DNA of 14,680 bases from the NCBI GenBank assembly GCA_022496205.1, contig WTXD01000249.1:1-14680 (forward strand), read 5' to 3'. Within the stretch, counting starts at the first letter, position 1. Every line of letters starts with the position of its first letter. The translations under genes were made by a program, and so were the position numbers. Below, piece by piece: positions 1 to 8,757 of this stretch. The notes under the pieces are model-generated. The model saw only the letters and a list, made by a program, of their open reading frames with translations. It did no database searches and was not told the origin of the DNA. Origin of the DNA: Gloeopeniophorella convolvens (Eukaryota > Basidiomycota > Agaricomycetes > Russulales).

Positions 1-624
1 AGAGGCCAGCACCAAGCTGGACGAAACCGGTGTACAGAGGCATTTGCGGCGCGACTGAGTGATAACTTAGATTCGGAGCAAGCGGAAAAGGCGCTAGGCA
101 GACGCACGATTTCCGGCGATGAGGACCGAGACGACAAGGCCGTAAATCTTAAAGCACCGCAGTTCAGGGACATGCGCAGTCGAAGGATGACGCGGAAAGA
201 CTCACCGCAATGATACCAGCCATGATAACGGGCACAACGTTCTTCATCATGAGATCAGGTCGCAAGACGGCCATGGCGGAAATGCCAACGCCAGACTTCG
301 CGGTGCCATAACTGCAAAGCTGCGTGAGCTACATGTTCTTGGGCGCAATGACGACGTTGATGCCAGGAATGCTCAAATTCGCGGACAAGGACGCGCGAAA
401 AGAGAAAATCATACTTGCCTCGCGCCAATACCTAGGAGACACCGTTCGAAAGTAGTCATATACGCGGCAGCGTGGAGAACGCACATGTGAACACGATGGC
501 GCTTGTGCAGCCCTAGTTGACGAACAGGCGCGTCCATTAGCCCTAATTTCGCAGAACCACATGAGAGTGAGAGACTCACCATTGCGCCGAAGAAAGGAGC
601 ATAGACAGGGCAGAGGTCGGTCAT
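1..624 (-). CDS. VMA3: V-type proton ATPase proteolipid subunit c, 5' part (gene runs off the left edge)
   Basis: Subunit c forms the membrane rotor ring of the vacuolar H+-ATPase, which acidifies vacuoles and endosomes. Exons on the minus strand, in order: 624-580, 512-485, 431-419, 311-206, 147-108, 54-1 (continues outside). The start ATG at 624 gives the family N-terminus [15 protein letters not shown]; spliced exons continue [55 protein letters not shown] and [14 protein letters not shown]. These are transmembrane helices 1 and 2 and the start of helix 3 of a four-helix, roughly 160-residue protein. About 95 residues are visible; the helix-4 proton-carrying glutamate lies outside the window. 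The start matches subunit c (Vma3) better than c' (Vma11). Introns are 67, 53, 107, 58 and 53 nt. The 107-nt intron appears to begin with GC (AG|GCAAGT), and the exon before it has only 13 nt. Assignment is secure; the splice choice at 414-418 is inferred from family alignment. Confidence 0.93.
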
Positions 625-1139
625 TGTAGGAAGACTGCGGTGGAAATATCGCGGGTGATGAAGGCGACCACAAACACGACCATGGTCCGTTTCGTAGCGT
701 CGGTAATTCCCGAGGCGGCGCCCTAATCAGTGGCTGCGGAGTCTTGACGCACGGCTGCCTCTCTTTGCCCGTTCAATGTAGTCCAAGGCGCAGTTGCAAT
801 GCCACCTGCACGCTGCGGACGCTCGCTGCGCATTATCACTGTCCAGCTCGCCTGGAACGTCGAGAAAGATATACATGAGCGGTCTGATTTGTGCATGGAC
901 CACGTATCTTGGCAGGCCCCTGCCCTTACGTAATAAGAGCAGCTAAGTGATCACCCATGATTCTGATGAGCGGCTTTGCCTCAGCCTCAGACACAAGCCT
1001 CCTTTGGAGTGGACCTAAGAAGCCTCGCGCAAATTGGTTTCAGGGATCTCGTCTTCCTCTCCTTCCTCTCCTATGGCCGAACGCAGCAGTTTTGGAAGTA
1101 TATGTGCACTTTCCGCGCACTGCGAGCCCGCGGCAAGCC
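625..1139. other. Intergenic region upstream of the V-ATPase gene
   Basis: No gene is supported here. The first few hundred bases must hold the minus-strand promoter and 5' leader of the V-ATPase c gene. I see no clear TATA box and no conserved protein in any frame. Open frames starting at 957, 976 and 1034 on the plus strand are short, overlap each other and match no family I know. Confidence 0.4.
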
Positions 1140-1185
1140 CGTGGGCCACTGTGAAAACAGATCTGGGTAAATTTTGGCACGTCAT
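1140..1185 (+). repeat. Left arm of an inverted repeat (possible terminal inverted repeat)
   Basis: The 18 bases at 1146-1163 (CCACTGTGAAAACAGATC) are the exact reverse complement of 2787-2804. Similarity extends outward (GTGGGCC against GGGGCCC) and inward (TGGGTAAATTTTGGC against GGGGCGAATTTCGCC), then reappears around ACGTCATTTTG. Three inner differences are C-to-T or G-to-A changes, which would fit decay of CpG sites. The arm could be the end of a degenerate DNA transposon, or simply one of two dispersed repeat copies in opposite orientation. No target-site duplication was recognised. Confidence 0.5.
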
Positions 1186-1694
1186 TTTGGGCTCTTTCAG
1201 GGCGACATTAGACCAGAAACAGAGCGATATTTGCACAGGACGTACCAAAAATTGCATCGCAAGTGTGCCAATCGTGCAGTACGAATTTTGGAATGGATTT
1301 TTCCCGATTCACATGGCTCGGATTCTCGGATGGTACAGGCAAATCTCGCACCAAAACGAGGCAAACCTGGTACATCCCATTCACCTGGTACATGTTCGAA
1401 TTTTTGTTAGTTTTGAGGCAAAATCTGTGTGCAGTCCATGCCAACTCTACATACAAGATACTGTATTCAGCATACAATACTAACTATACTAGGCACGGAT
1501 TGAGAACGGGGAGCTTGTCTGCAGCCGGTGATACATCTCTGCAGTCTGCTGCTGCTCCCACTGGACTTGGTACCTGCTTTGAAGTCAAGAGGGCCGGACT
1601 ATTTCATACTGGGGAGGGGAGCCTGGCAGCGCTGCGATTCGGGTGCTGCCATTAGCAACAGACCATACACAGAAGGGGGCGGTGCACACACCAA

Positions 1695-2050
1695 ACGCGT
1701 GAAGATGATCCTGTGAAAGTCTGGGTCACCGAGTGCACACCAAGTGTGTTGAATGTGACGTCTGCCGTGCATCGCCGTCAGCATGCCGCATATGACACAC
1801 GTGCAGCACTCACACTGATCAATGAAGAAGTCAATGCCGATGTGCAACATATAGAAGTGGTTGAGCCATACCTGCGTATCGGCCCCGATGTGCTGCACAC
1901 GCTTGCGTTGCTTCTGCTCAAACGCACCTTGCGCGATGATCATCATGATCGGATCGTGTTGGTGCTTGATCGTGCCAAGCATGCGCATGAAGAACTTATT
2001 GCAGTCGTGCACCTCGGGCGGCCGAGGGTGTACATCGTGCGTGCATAGTA
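1695..2050 (-). pseudogene. Broken fragment of a mitochondrial PDK/BCKDK-type dehydrogenase kinase
   Basis: Pyruvate and branched-chain ketoacid dehydrogenase kinases are GHKL-fold mitochondrial protein kinases that inactivate their dehydrogenase. Read on the minus strand, the fragment gives YYAR (2050), RPPEVHDCNKF (from 2024), IKHQHDPIMMIIAQG, WLNHFYMLHIGIDFFIDQ, then, across a 52-nt intron (1813-1762, GTGAGT donor, GCTGAC branch, CAG acceptor), YVTFNTLGVH, and finally PDFHRIIFTR. These follow the remembered fungal pattern WPPEVHEYN, IKRRHDPVV..AQG, LDRFYMSRIGIRFLIGQH, ALNTL..HPDYVGIICTR in order. Damage: one frame change between YYAR and RPPEV, about 8 extra bases at 1725-1732, and substituted family arginines (H for R in NHFYM, D for R in GIDFF). 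The catalytic ATP-binding C-terminal half is absent. A weak N-terminal trace (LHH..GIPRPNEAIDENL, about 2190-2260) may extend it. It cannot encode an active kinase. The retained intron indicates DNA-level rather than retrotransposed origin. Confidence 0.65.
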
Positions 2051-2764
2051 CCCGTACCGTGCCCTGTCAGCACTAGTGACAGCAGAGACCAGGTCATGGC
2101 CCTAACTTGTAGTAGTACAGCCATGCAAGTGAGTGCACGGAAGTGTTCTGGCATAGTACAAGTCGAGTGTGCCACGCTCCGTTGAGCACGTCGGTGCGAT
2201 GAGATTCTCGTCAATGGCCTCATTCGGGCGTGGTATGCCACACGTGTTGTGATGCAGCAGCAGGGATGTCGAGTAGGGGGTTCCATGCACGCAAGGCGGC
2301 GGCGGCGGTGGCGATTTCGATTGCGACGCCTCGGTCTTGGCCTTTAGTGCTGCACTCGCCAGAGTGCAGTGGCGGAATGAGGGCACCGTGCGTGGGAACG
2401 CACGGCAGCAGTGTGCTTGAGTGAGGGCGGGTGAACTGGGGCTCGGAGTGGTCGATTGATGGCTGGGGATGGGCGGGCATGGTGGTTGCAGTGGAGGTGG
2501 ACCGTGGCAGTTGTGTATCGAGTTGGTAGTCACACCTCTGTAAGTGACGTCGACTGTGGTGCACACTGTGGCACGCCGCACCGCACCGACCACCTAATGC
2601 GGCAGCTGCCGTGACGTCGAATTTCGTGTGCTTGAGCACCAAATTTTGCACGGTTGAACCCGTCCTTTTCGTTTGGCTACGTTCCATGCCATATTTGATA
2701 CATCCGCAAACCGTCCTAATCTAATTATTAGCCCCGGAACAGGGCAAAACACAAAATTGACGTT
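2051..2764. other. Gene-poor, low-complexity stretch inside the inverted-repeat block
   Basis: Open frames here are proline-, serine- and threonine-rich on the minus strand (2102-2593) or alanine-rich on the plus strand. They come from skewed composition such as the GGCGG triplets near 2295-2310, and none resembles a protein family. The lower end (about 2150-2290, minus strand) may carry a decayed N-terminal piece of the dehydrogenase-kinase relic. Otherwise I see nothing. Confidence 0.35.
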
Positions 2765-2810
2765 CCGAACGGGCGAAATTCGCCCCGATCTGTTTTCACA
2801 GTGGGCCCCG
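2765..2810 (-). repeat. Right arm of the inverted repeat
   Basis: The bases 2787-2804 are the exact reverse complement of 1146-1163, with weaker matching on both sides. This arm keeps CpG dinucleotides where the left arm has TpG or TpA. Together the arms enclose about 1.65 kb that includes the kinase relic. The downstream flank (2811-3011) leads directly into the next gene's promoter. Confidence 0.5.
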
Positions 2811-3011
2811 TTTTCGAGTGTGCCTTGAAAGCTTGATTGTGCGCCCATCAACGAAGTTTAGCACAAGTTTAGCATGCCAACGAAGGGATCTTCCCATGCT
2901 CCTGACGGTGGCGCATCCCCGCCGGCTTCGGATTCTGATCTACTTCGGACTGCGATATGTTAAATGAACACGATACACCGTGGTGCTGCAGGTTTCTCCC
3001 CCTGAAGTGCG

Positions 3012-4271
3012 ATGGCTGGCACTCGCCTGGATCTCTCCGTTTTCGTTGGGCTCTTCATGGAGTCAGTCCTCTACGGTAAGTGCGTAATTCAACCATCGGC
3101 GTCAGCATATCTAACGTACGCCCCAGGAGTGCACCTTATCGTGTTCGGCACATGTCTACCTGTCCTTCTCCGTCGAACGCGGATGACTGCCGCGGAGAAG
3201 CCTTATCTTGTGACGAGCACCATCCTCCTACTCTTGTTTGGCACGCTACACATCGCCTTCGCTCTTCGTCACGCGCTGGATGCGTTCCTTTGGTCAAGCA
3301 ACCCCACTGAGAGGCTCTTGCGCGCAGCGGATCCAATAGATGCCTTGCAATGGGTATTCTTCGGTCTCCAGACCATGCTCGGTGACGCCATACTAGTGAG
3401 CATGTTGTATAAGTTGGCTCGTTTCTCTAGCTGAAGACCCTACAGATCTATCGATGCTACGTCATCTACGGGCGTCGAAAGTCTGTCATCGCCGCGCCGT
3501 TCCTCGTTTGGATTTGCGGAAATGGTGAGCATTTTCTATGCATGTATCTGTCCCCAACGACCCACATTCGCAGTGAACACTGCGCTCGTTCTATACATCC
3601 TTTTCACTATGCACTCCGGCAACCGTCCTCTGGGGGAATCTCACCTACAGGCATTGTTTACGTCTTGTCTCAGCATCACGGTCGTCATCAATGTTTTTGT
3701 GAACGGTAAGCTTCATTTTGTCCTGGTCATACTATCTCAACCTGATCGTCAGCACAGGGTTGATGGTGATGGCCATATGGCGTGTACAACGCGATGCTGC
3801 AGACTTGGGGATCGCAGAACGCTCCCAGAGTTCTTCTGCCCGTGCGCTGAGACGTGCAACGCGAATCATCATTGAGTCGGGGGTCATCTATACGATCTTC
3901 GCGTTCCTGTTCTTCGTCCTGAACATCGCGTCGAATAACTTCAAGTTTGCCATTGCAGCCTGTGTACGTTTAAGGTGCTTTCTGGTCATCAGTTCTCCGC
4001 TAACGCTCGCTCTGCAGACTGTCCAGATCATAGTGAGGGTCATTTCTTGGTACAATGCTGCCCTCGAAGTCTCACCACGTGCGCTTTTCAGGGCATCGCG
4101 TTTGATCTTATCATTGTGCGTGTCGATGCGGGCCAGACATCAGATATTCTCGAAGAGGTGTATCAATCGAAGAATACTAATCTGACATCGCCCATGGCCT
4201 ATGCGGGGCGTCGAGGGCGCCTCAACTCCCTGAGCTTCGCTATAACCAGCCAATCCGAGTCGACGGTGTAG
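3012..4271 (+). CDS. Seven-transmembrane protein of an agaricomycete-expanded family, function unknown
   Basis: Exons: 3012-3075, 3127-3395, 3446-3524, 3574-3705, 3758-3963, 4018-4032, 4092-4271. They give 945 nt and 314 residues. The six introns are 49-59 nt; several show textbook signals (GTAAGT donor at 3076, CTAAC branch sites in introns 1 and 5). Hydrophobic segments lie at about residues 8-36, 48-68, 93-119, 124-150, 163-189, 217-240 and 244-266, with a positively charged loop (ARALRRATR, 209-217) before helix 6 and a hydrophilic 48-residue C-terminus. ESVLYGVHLIVF in helix 1, LGDAILIYRCYVIYGRR after helix 3 and the NI.SNN.KF block before helix 7 are typical of a large family of uncharacterised agaricomycete membrane proteins. 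The layout resembles a receptor, but I know of no ligand or G-protein evidence. Exon 6 has only 15 nt (TVQII) and is needed to complete helix 7. The ATG at 3012 gives the expected short N-terminus. Confidence 0.9.
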
Positions 4272-4897
4272 GTAGACCAGGTTGAGATTTGTGTAACGAC
4301 GCGTTGTACGAGGTAAGATACTTTCCTTCCTTCACGCATTCGCTCAGTGGCAGGCTCTCCGGAGGTAGAGGCGTGCAGAACTTTCTACACCCGCAAAAAA
4401 GTCTGGGGAACGAGTACTACGCATACATGATACCACCAGAATGGAATTTACTGCACTGTCTGCTCACCGCCGGGCTATCGTCTTCTGATCCTTCGGTGGT
4501 TTCTCGGTCGGTTCAGATGATGGTAGCAGTGCCATTATTGTGCCGTAGCGCCAGTGCGTACCTTGCATCGATTCGGAGGGCATTCTTTTCAGCATCCCTG
4601 ACGCAAAGATGTCATTCCATCATGGAGCGCTGCAGCACACTTTTCTCGACCGCTCGAGTCGAAAGCATCTCGGCGCTGTTTCATTGTTGATTCAGATCGT
4701 CATTAGGCTGCACACAATAGGCCATGCTGTTACGGACTATTCGGCTGCTATCGTGTTCTGTGCATACGCCTTGCTTGGAACGGGAAGGGATTGTCAGAGA
4801 TCACATTTTGTACTTACTCCGATGGCCAGTATGTCACGTGCCGGTGCATCATGTCGCTCGCTTTGGCACTGGCGTGCGCCCTGTAACCCGATGCCCT
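4272..4897. other. Intergenic region between the seven-helix gene and the first ubiquitin-like gene
   Basis: About 620 bases without a supportable gene. A 133-codon open frame (4289-4690, plus) shows no family resemblance and lacks the G/C-ending codon pattern of the neighbouring exons. The right end should contain upstream regulatory DNA for the gene starting at 4962. Confidence 0.4.
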
Positions 4898-4903
4898 TAT
4901 ATA
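4898..4903 (+). promoter_or_regulatory. Candidate TATA box of the first ubiquitin-like gene
   Basis: TATATA inside CCTTATATACCGC lies 59 bases before the chosen ATG at 4962, a usual distance for fungal core promoters. A pyrimidine-rich stretch (CTTACCATCTCCCCATCCACCC) precedes the ATG. The call rests only on sequence match and position. Confidence 0.45.
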
Positions 4904-4961
4904 CCGCTATGGAATCAGTCTCGCACTCTCAGGAGACTGCTTACCATCTCCCCATCCACCC

Positions 4962-6555
4962 ATGTGGGAAGATCACCTCACCCTACCCATCCTCATCCTG
5001 AACTACCGCGGGAGAAGCGTTGCCGTCCACCGCAGGGGTTGCAGTACCCCCAAAGTCAGTCAGCCGAGCCGACCACGTTCTGTGTTCGTTAATTTGGCTT
5101 TGTCATGGCAGTCCACTATTTCGGAGGCCAAAAAGTATTTCCAGGCCTTGCGAGCCGTCCCTGAAGATGAATTGGTTCTCCTAGCGCCGATCCCAGAGTT
5201 TCCAGAGGCTGGAATCGTTGAAGTAAAGGGAGTTTGGGATTCCGTCTGGGAGTCTACACATTCTGTGACGATAGCCCGTCTGTCAGGTATGAGTTCCCGG
5301 ATACACACAAAGAAGTCACTGAGAGGTGAACCTCGCAGAACTGGAACAAGGTTCCACTACCAGCTCAACGCAGTCAACAAGAACTTCCAGTGTGCTATCT
5401 CCAAGTTCTGAACATACCTACTCCTCGCCATGGGCACGCCAGTGGCTATCGCCCCGGTCTGACGACGTTATTCACGTAACGTTCTCACCGGATATTGTCC
5501 CCTCTCCCGATAGCTTCGACGTCAGGGAGCCGGGTCTTTTAGAAAAGAAGGTCTCATATCTTGAAGGTATCATACACTCCAGAGCTCCTGGAGTGCCTGG
5601 TCCTGGCATCTCTCGTGAGCTCCATGGTAACGTCCTGTGGAGCGACAAAACTTTGTCTAGTTGCGGCCTGGCTTCCGGGGATACCGTCATTGCAGTGATG
5701 GTTTTCAGGGGTCGAAAACCTGTCATTTACCTCTACCCTCCATCCAAATTTCAAGATGTCTCCGTTCAACTGTCTCTTGCACCGTCTTGGTCTTTCTCTG
5801 CAGTATATCCTCCACCACAAACCGGCTCTGCCACAGCGGCGGCCTATCAGGGGACACAGTCCATTACGTGGCTGGTCACGGCGGATCCTAGCGGGAGGCT
5901 TGTCAACAAGCCGATAGGCACAGAAGTGTCGTATCTGTATTGGGAAGCAAGGTGCGCCTGAAGTCCCACTGTTCATTCATGCCTAACCTTCCTTCCTAGA
6001 TCGAGCGGTCTCTGCATTACTCCAGAACCTTCTCGCTCATCCTCTCCTGTAGCGCACGCGGAGATATTCGAGCCCATGCGCCCCGTTTTGAGCCCTGGAG
6101 ATTCGGTCTTTCTCCCGAAGAGCGAGGTCCCGGGTTATCTAGACGCAACTCTCAAGACTCTAGGGTTACACACCGAGGCCCGCACCTCCTTCATCACGTT
6201 CGTGTTTTTTCCTCACTTTGCCCACCTTGCAAATCCTTGACTCATGGGCGAAACGAGCAGTTACTGGCTCCCTAATATTCTGGAGCACGAATACATAGCG
6301 TTGCGCTTCCTCGCGCAGGAGGCTTATGAAGCGGCCGCTCGGCTGGACGTCTCTCCTGCGCCAGACGTGGTCACGCGCGTGTTCATGCTGTTCCGCGGAG
6401 TCGCCAGTAGTGATTTAGCCTTCTGGGAACCAGCAATTGCGCGGGCTGAAGATGATATCAACTTCTGGGTAGACGTTGTTGGCGTCGACCCAGTTCGCGC
6501 TTCGAACCCGGCGCTGTTTCGTGTGCTGGAATGGGGAGGAATGGAAGTTCGTTGA
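4962..6555 (+). CDS. Double ubiquitin-like / bacterial-type KPVIYLYP-domain protein, copy A
   Basis: Exons 4962-5054, 5112-5286, 5339-5951, 6000-6197, 6261-6555 give 457 residues. Intron phases are 0, 1, 2, 2; intron 3 has a clear CTAAC branch site. Order of parts: N-terminal ubiquitin-like fold (about 9-88: ILILNYRGRSVAV hairpin, AKKYFQALRAVPEDEL helix); serine/threonine-rich linker (89-130); second ubiquitin-like fold (131-213: LEKKVSYLEGII helix, SDKTLSSCGLASGDTVIAV end); then a split domain with RKPVIYLYPP (215-224), SYLYWEA (287-293), a loop, FLPKSEVPGYLDATLK, YWLP (361-364), VSPAPDVVTRVFMLFR (390-405) and VLEWGG (448-453). The same motif order occurs, to my memory, in uncharacterised Firmicute proteins. 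No ubiquitin-type C-terminal GG tail, signal peptide or membrane helix is seen, so it is probably a soluble intracellular protein. Function unknown; a role as a ubiquitin-like adaptor is only a guess. Intron 1 (57 nt) is in frame without a stop, so retention would add 19 residues. Confidence 0.88.
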
Positions 6556-7027
6556 ATCGAGGGCACGTACGTATTGATCTTCACTTCTCAGCTTCAATAG
6601 TTGATCGCTGGCATCGGTAACGCATTCAGGCCGGCATTCGAAGTTTCTCGTCCCCCAAGTTTCAAGTTTAATCCGCTGGCGGATGCTTGCCGTAGTTTGA
6701 AGGCAGATTCTTGGTATTTCTGCAGCTTGTAACACGGTGTTCCTTCAGTTTCCCTATGACGTACTGGCCCACAGCCTCTTCAGACTTGCCCGTCGTAACA
6801 GTTCCAATTGTTTTGTGGACATGGTAGTCGCAGTCTTTTGTCCTGATCGCACCGCGAAATCAATTGAATGCCGTAATTGAGTTGGCGAACTGATCGTGTG
6901 AACTTCTCAACACCACTCCGACAGCGCCTTGCCTCAACGTGGTCTCATAACGTGTAACAGGCACAAGCAAAGCCGCATTCAGGGCACCTCGCTCGGCCGG
7001 ATTCATGTCTTCATCGTCTCCCCTATC
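6556..7027. other. Spacer between the tandem ubiquitin-like paralogues
   Basis: This 472-base stretch should hold the 3' end of copy A and the promoter of copy B. No conserved coding sequence, tRNA or strong TATA box is visible. An ATG at 7005, out of frame with copy B, could form a short upstream open frame if it is transcribed. Confidence 0.4.
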
Positions 7028-8757
7028 ATGGGCTTCAAACCAATGTCTCTTCTTATCTTGAAGTTTCACGGTAGGAGCGTAGCTGTCCTTCGCAACGACT
7101 GCTACAGTCATTACGTCAGTCATATATACCCGTTCCTGGTGTCTCTCAAGCCTGCGACTGCTCCTGGCTGCACGCCATCTACTTACTAGGCTGTTACATG
7201 ATGAACGTTTGTCGGTCTGACAAGTTTGCTTTTTCAGGATGTGATTGCTGTTGCAAGACGCACTTTCCCAGATCTGCGGAACGTCCCCATCAACGATATC
7301 ATACTCATGGCCGCGATCCCGGGGTATCCAGAACAGGACATTGTTGAGCTTGCTACGGATATATGGCCAACAGTTCGCAGCGCTCTACATTCTGTGATGA
7401 TTGTTTTGATATCAGGTAGTACTAGCTCCACAGTGCGTCAGCTCCTGCAAACCGCTTTACTAACCGTTGTCCCCATAGACATGCATCCGGGACCAAGTCC
7501 GGGAAATGCAAGCGACTCTGGACCGCCGACACCTACTAAGGAGCTAACTTCGCCACTGTCTCCAACAATATACACCCCATCTGTCTCTGCGCAATCTTCG
7601 ATACATCATCCTCAGCCTACCTCCCCACCATCGAGGCACCCATCAATGGGTGGTTCCAGGAGCGCAACCCTTCACATTACGTTCGCGCTCGTCTTTGAGT
7701 CAGTCTCCCCGTTCGACGTCAGAGAGATTGGCCTGCTGCAGAAGAGGGTTTCGCAGCTTCGAGAGATCATCGAGTCTAGGACGGGCCTGTCCGACATCAG
7801 GCTTTCTGCCAGGCGATCAGCCCTCCGGAGCGACCAGACGCTCGCCGACTGCGGTCTCGTGTCCGGAGACACCATCGTGGTCACCCCGAACCCCAATATG
7901 AGGGCGCGCAAGCCTGTGATCTATCTTCTTCCCCCGTCTGCTCTCCCAGATGTCTCCGTGAACCTCTCTCTAATACCATCCTGGACATTTTCCGCGATTT
8001 ACCCTCCGGTAGAGACTCTCAAAGCCACTATGTCAAATACCCACCGCCCGGGGCAATCTATCGTTTGGACTGTGTCCGCAGATCCAGACGGCACGCTCGT
8101 CGACAAGACCACAGGCTTGGAGGTCTCGTATCTATTTTGGGAAGCAAGGTGCGCCCAGCGCCATAGCGACTCACTGGGCTGTCCCTGACCTTTTTCAGTC
8201 CCACTTCCTCCCTGCCGACTCCGGAAGCCTCGCGCGCCGCATCGCCTGTGGAAGAGACAGGCCTGGTGACATTTGATCCCGCGCACCCCACCGTGAGCCC
8301 CGAGGAATCGATTCTGCTCCCAGCAGGCGACGTCCCGGCCTACCTCGACGCGGCGCTGAAAGCACTCGCCCTGCACACCGAAGCACGGACTTCATTCATC
8401 ACGTGCGCGCCATGCTTCCTCGCTCACGCGGACTCCGAAACTGACCACGGGTTCGTGCGCAGGTACTGGCTGCCGGACCTGCTCCGACACGAGCACATAG
8501 CGCTGCGCTTCGTCGCGCAGGAGTCGTACGAGCGCGCCGCGCCGCTCGCGGTCTCTCCCGCGCCGGACGTCGTCACGCGCGTGTTCATGCTCTTCCGCGG
8601 CGTGCCGGCGGACGAGCTGGGACTGTGGGACGCTGCGCGTGCGCGCGCTGCGGAGGATGCTGCGCTTTGGGCTGGTGTGGTTGGCATTGATGCTGCGCGC
8701 GCGTCTGATCCTGCACTGTTCCGAGTATTGGAGTGGGGCGGGATGGAGGTTCGGTGA
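7028..8757 (+). CDS. Double ubiquitin-like / bacterial-type KPVIYLYP-domain protein, copy B
   Basis: Exons 7028-7114, 7238-7415, 7479-8148, 8199-8402, 8463-8757 give 477 residues. All four introns sit at the same places and phases (0, 1, 2, 2) as in copy A, including an unusual GTCAGT donor in intron 1, so this is a tandem duplicate. Parts: ubiquitin-like fold 1 (about 7-87: LLILKFHGRSVAV, ARRTFPDLRNVP); proline/serine-rich linker (89-151), longer than in copy A; ubiquitin-like fold 2 (152-225: LLQKRVSQLREII, SDQTLADCGLVSGDTIVV); then RKPVIYLLPP (232-241), SYLFWEA (305-311), YWLP (381-384), a SPAPDVVTRVFMLFR block and VLEWGG (468-473). The last 15 residues equal those of copy A. The start at 7028 is chosen by alignment; M7033 (base 7043) is an alternative. 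Introns 2 (63 nt) and 4 (60 nt) are stop-free and in frame. Exons 4-5 are much richer in G/C-ending codons than those of copy A. Function unknown. Confidence 0.88.

Noticed and set aside
1368..1400. Repeated ACCTGGTACAT motif, considered as a tandem repeat or protein-binding site
   Set aside because: Only two copies about 20 bases apart in repeat-derived sequence; too little to call.
1713..2048. Plus-strand open frame of 111 codons with a plausible protein-like sequence
   Set aside because: It lies antisense to the dehydrogenase-kinase fragment, begins with GTG rather than ATG, and its pattern follows from the opposite strand's conserved codons.
2102..2593. Proline/serine/threonine-rich minus-strand frame, possibly a secreted or disordered protein
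   Set aside because: Composition-driven, with no start context, introns or family match; it overlaps an equally long frame in another register.
4289..4690. Plus-strand frame of 133 codons after the seven-helix gene
   Set aside because: No family match, does not start with ATG, and its codon use is unlike the neighbouring exons; more likely untranslated or intergenic sequence.
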